Below are positions 6,833-7,111 of a DNA stretch of 7,111 bases, in pieces (position 1 is the first letter of the stretch; each line of letters begins with the position of its first letter). Position numbers and translations under genes: made by a program. Under the pieces are notes generated by a model that was not told the origin of the DNA, did no database searches, and worked only from the letters and a program-made list of their open reading frames with translations. The stretch comes from Acidobacteria bacterium UBA2990 (GTDB lineage: Bacteria; Acidobacteriota; Vicinamibacteria; Vicinamibacterales; UBA8438), in contig DEAE01000008.1 in NCBI GenBank assembly GCA_002347025.1, positions 1 through 7,111 on the forward strand. The letters run 5' to 3'.

Positions 6833-6861
6833 AGTGTATCCCCACGGCAGAGACCGATCAA
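6833..6861 (-). promoter_or_regulatory. Proximal promoter candidate for SRP RNA
   Basis: On the minus strand: -35 TTGATC (6861-6856), 17-base spacer, -10 TACACT (6838-6833), each 4 of 6 to consensus. Transcription would start near 6826, just before the SRP RNA 5' hairpin, and could run on into dnaX-ybaB-recR since no terminator is visible in between. The -35 lies in the octamer GCTTGATC that is repeated in the distal promoter. Confidence 0.45.
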
Positions 6862-6887
6862 GCGATCCAGTGATACTCAACTCGGTC
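6852..6887. repeat. Inverted repeat GACCGA/TCGGTC between the two SRP promoters
   Basis: On the minus strand, GACCGA (6887-6882) and TCGGTC (6857-6852) form a perfect 6-base inverted repeat. In a second pair, TTGAGTATC (6880-6872) is complementary to GATACACTCAA (6840-6830) apart from two extra bases. The arms overlap the proximal promoter. In a transcript from the distal promoter they could fold; as DNA they could be an operator. Either reading is tentative. Confidence 0.35.
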
Positions 6888-6895
6888 AGATCAGC

Positions 6896-6923
6896 ATGAT
6901 AGACTCCTGTCGTGGCTGATCAA
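6896..6923 (-). promoter_or_regulatory. Distal promoter candidate for SRP RNA-dnaX unit
   Basis: On the minus strand: -35 TTGATC (6923-6918), 16-base spacer, -10 TATCAT (6901-6896, 5 of 6 to consensus). The start would be near 6889, giving an SRP RNA precursor with about 60 extra 5' bases. The -10 is better than that of the proximal candidate. Both promoters share GCTTGATC, preceded by CACTG with different spacing. Confidence 0.45.
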
Positions 6924-6991
6924 GCAGTGACTCTAAGTGGAGCAACCAAGAATTCAGCACGCTAGACCAGCCTGGAGGGAATTGCTGTCAC

Positions 6992-7029
6992 AAAAGGATC
7001 GTTGACTGGCTTAACTGGGCCGTCCTTTT
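6992..7029. repeat. Inverted repeat AAAAGGA/TCCTTTT before tRNA-Ser
   Basis: AAAAGGA (6992-6998) and TCCTTTT (7023-7029) are a perfect 7-base inverted repeat, extended by CG/CG across one unpaired T; the loop is about 20 bases. The T-run on each strand makes it terminator-like in both directions, but the stem is A/T-rich and the loop long. It ends 3 bases before tRNA-Ser. It may be chance. The rest of 6924-6991 shows nothing that I recognise. Confidence 0.25.
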
Positions 7030-7032
7030 AAG

Positions 7033-7111
7033 GGAGAGATGTCCGAGCGGTTGAAGGAGCACGCTTGGAAAGCGTGTGTAGGGGAAACTCTACCGTGGGT
7101 TCGAATCCCAC
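7033..7111 (+). tRNA. tRNA-Ser (anticodon GGA), 3' end cut by window
   Basis: The acceptor strand GGAGAGA starts at 7033, followed by TG, a D arm (TCC/GGA) and an anticodon stem CACGC/GCGTG around TTGGAAA, so the anticodon is GGA at 7067-7069, reading TCC and TCT. The long variable arm (GTAG/CTAC) typical of class II tRNAs is present, and the T arm GTGGG-TTCGAAT-CCCAC ends at the last base of the window. The 3' acceptor strand and CCA are outside. It is divergent from the SRP RNA. No convincing promoter of its own is visible: a TTGACT at 7002 would put the -10 against the mature 5' end. Confidence 0.96.

Noticed and set aside
6647..6919. Open frame of 90 codons on the plus strand across the SRP RNA.
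   Set aside because: It is antisense to a well-folded SRP RNA and its promoters, and has no recognisable protein features.
7002..7031. TTGACT with CTTTTA/TTTTAA as a promoter for tRNA-Ser.
   Set aside because: The -10 is poor and would place the transcript start inside the mature tRNA.

Overview
The window is a piece of bacterial chromosome with the end of an integrated mobile element at its left edge. The DnaX, RecR, YbaB and integrase sequences look to me most like Acidobacteriota (possibly Vicinamibacteria). That is an impression from protein style, not a computed placement.

Layout, left to right. Bases 1-1092 hold the 3' part of a phage-type tyrosine integrase that reads toward a tRNA-Asn gene (1124-1199, minus strand, CCA encoded). 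The integrase stop lies 31 bases from the tRNA 3' end. This is the usual arrangement of an island or prophage inserted at a tRNA 3' end; the rest of the element would lie left of base 1. The tRNA has its own good promoter at 1264-1293. Next come two divergent genes about 45 bases apart: a seven-helix membrane protein of the TM7S3/TMEM198-like (DUF4203) type, and a large protein that joins a flippase-like membrane domain (lysylphosphatidylglycerol-synthase-TM type) to a CofC/DUF2064-type GT-A glycosyltransferase domain.

The right half is a conserved housekeeping block on the minus strand, transcribed right to left: SRP RNA, dnaX, ybaB, recR. The same order is known from Bacillus subtilis (scr-dnaX-yaaK-recR). 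ybaB and recR overlap by ATGA. The SRP RNA helix ends about 10 bases before the dnaX start, and dnaX has no visible Shine-Dalgarno sequence. Two promoter-like sequences sharing the same -35 octamer lie upstream of the SRP RNA and could drive the whole unit. A tRNA-Ser(GGA) gene reads out of the window on the plus strand and is cut at the right edge.

I see no CRISPR array, insertion sequence, toxin-antitoxin pair or defence system, and no clearly new multi-gene system. The points most worth a second look are the membrane-flippase/glycosyltransferase fusion, the integrase/tRNA-Asn junction, the tandem promoters, and the tight SRP RNA-dnaX junction.
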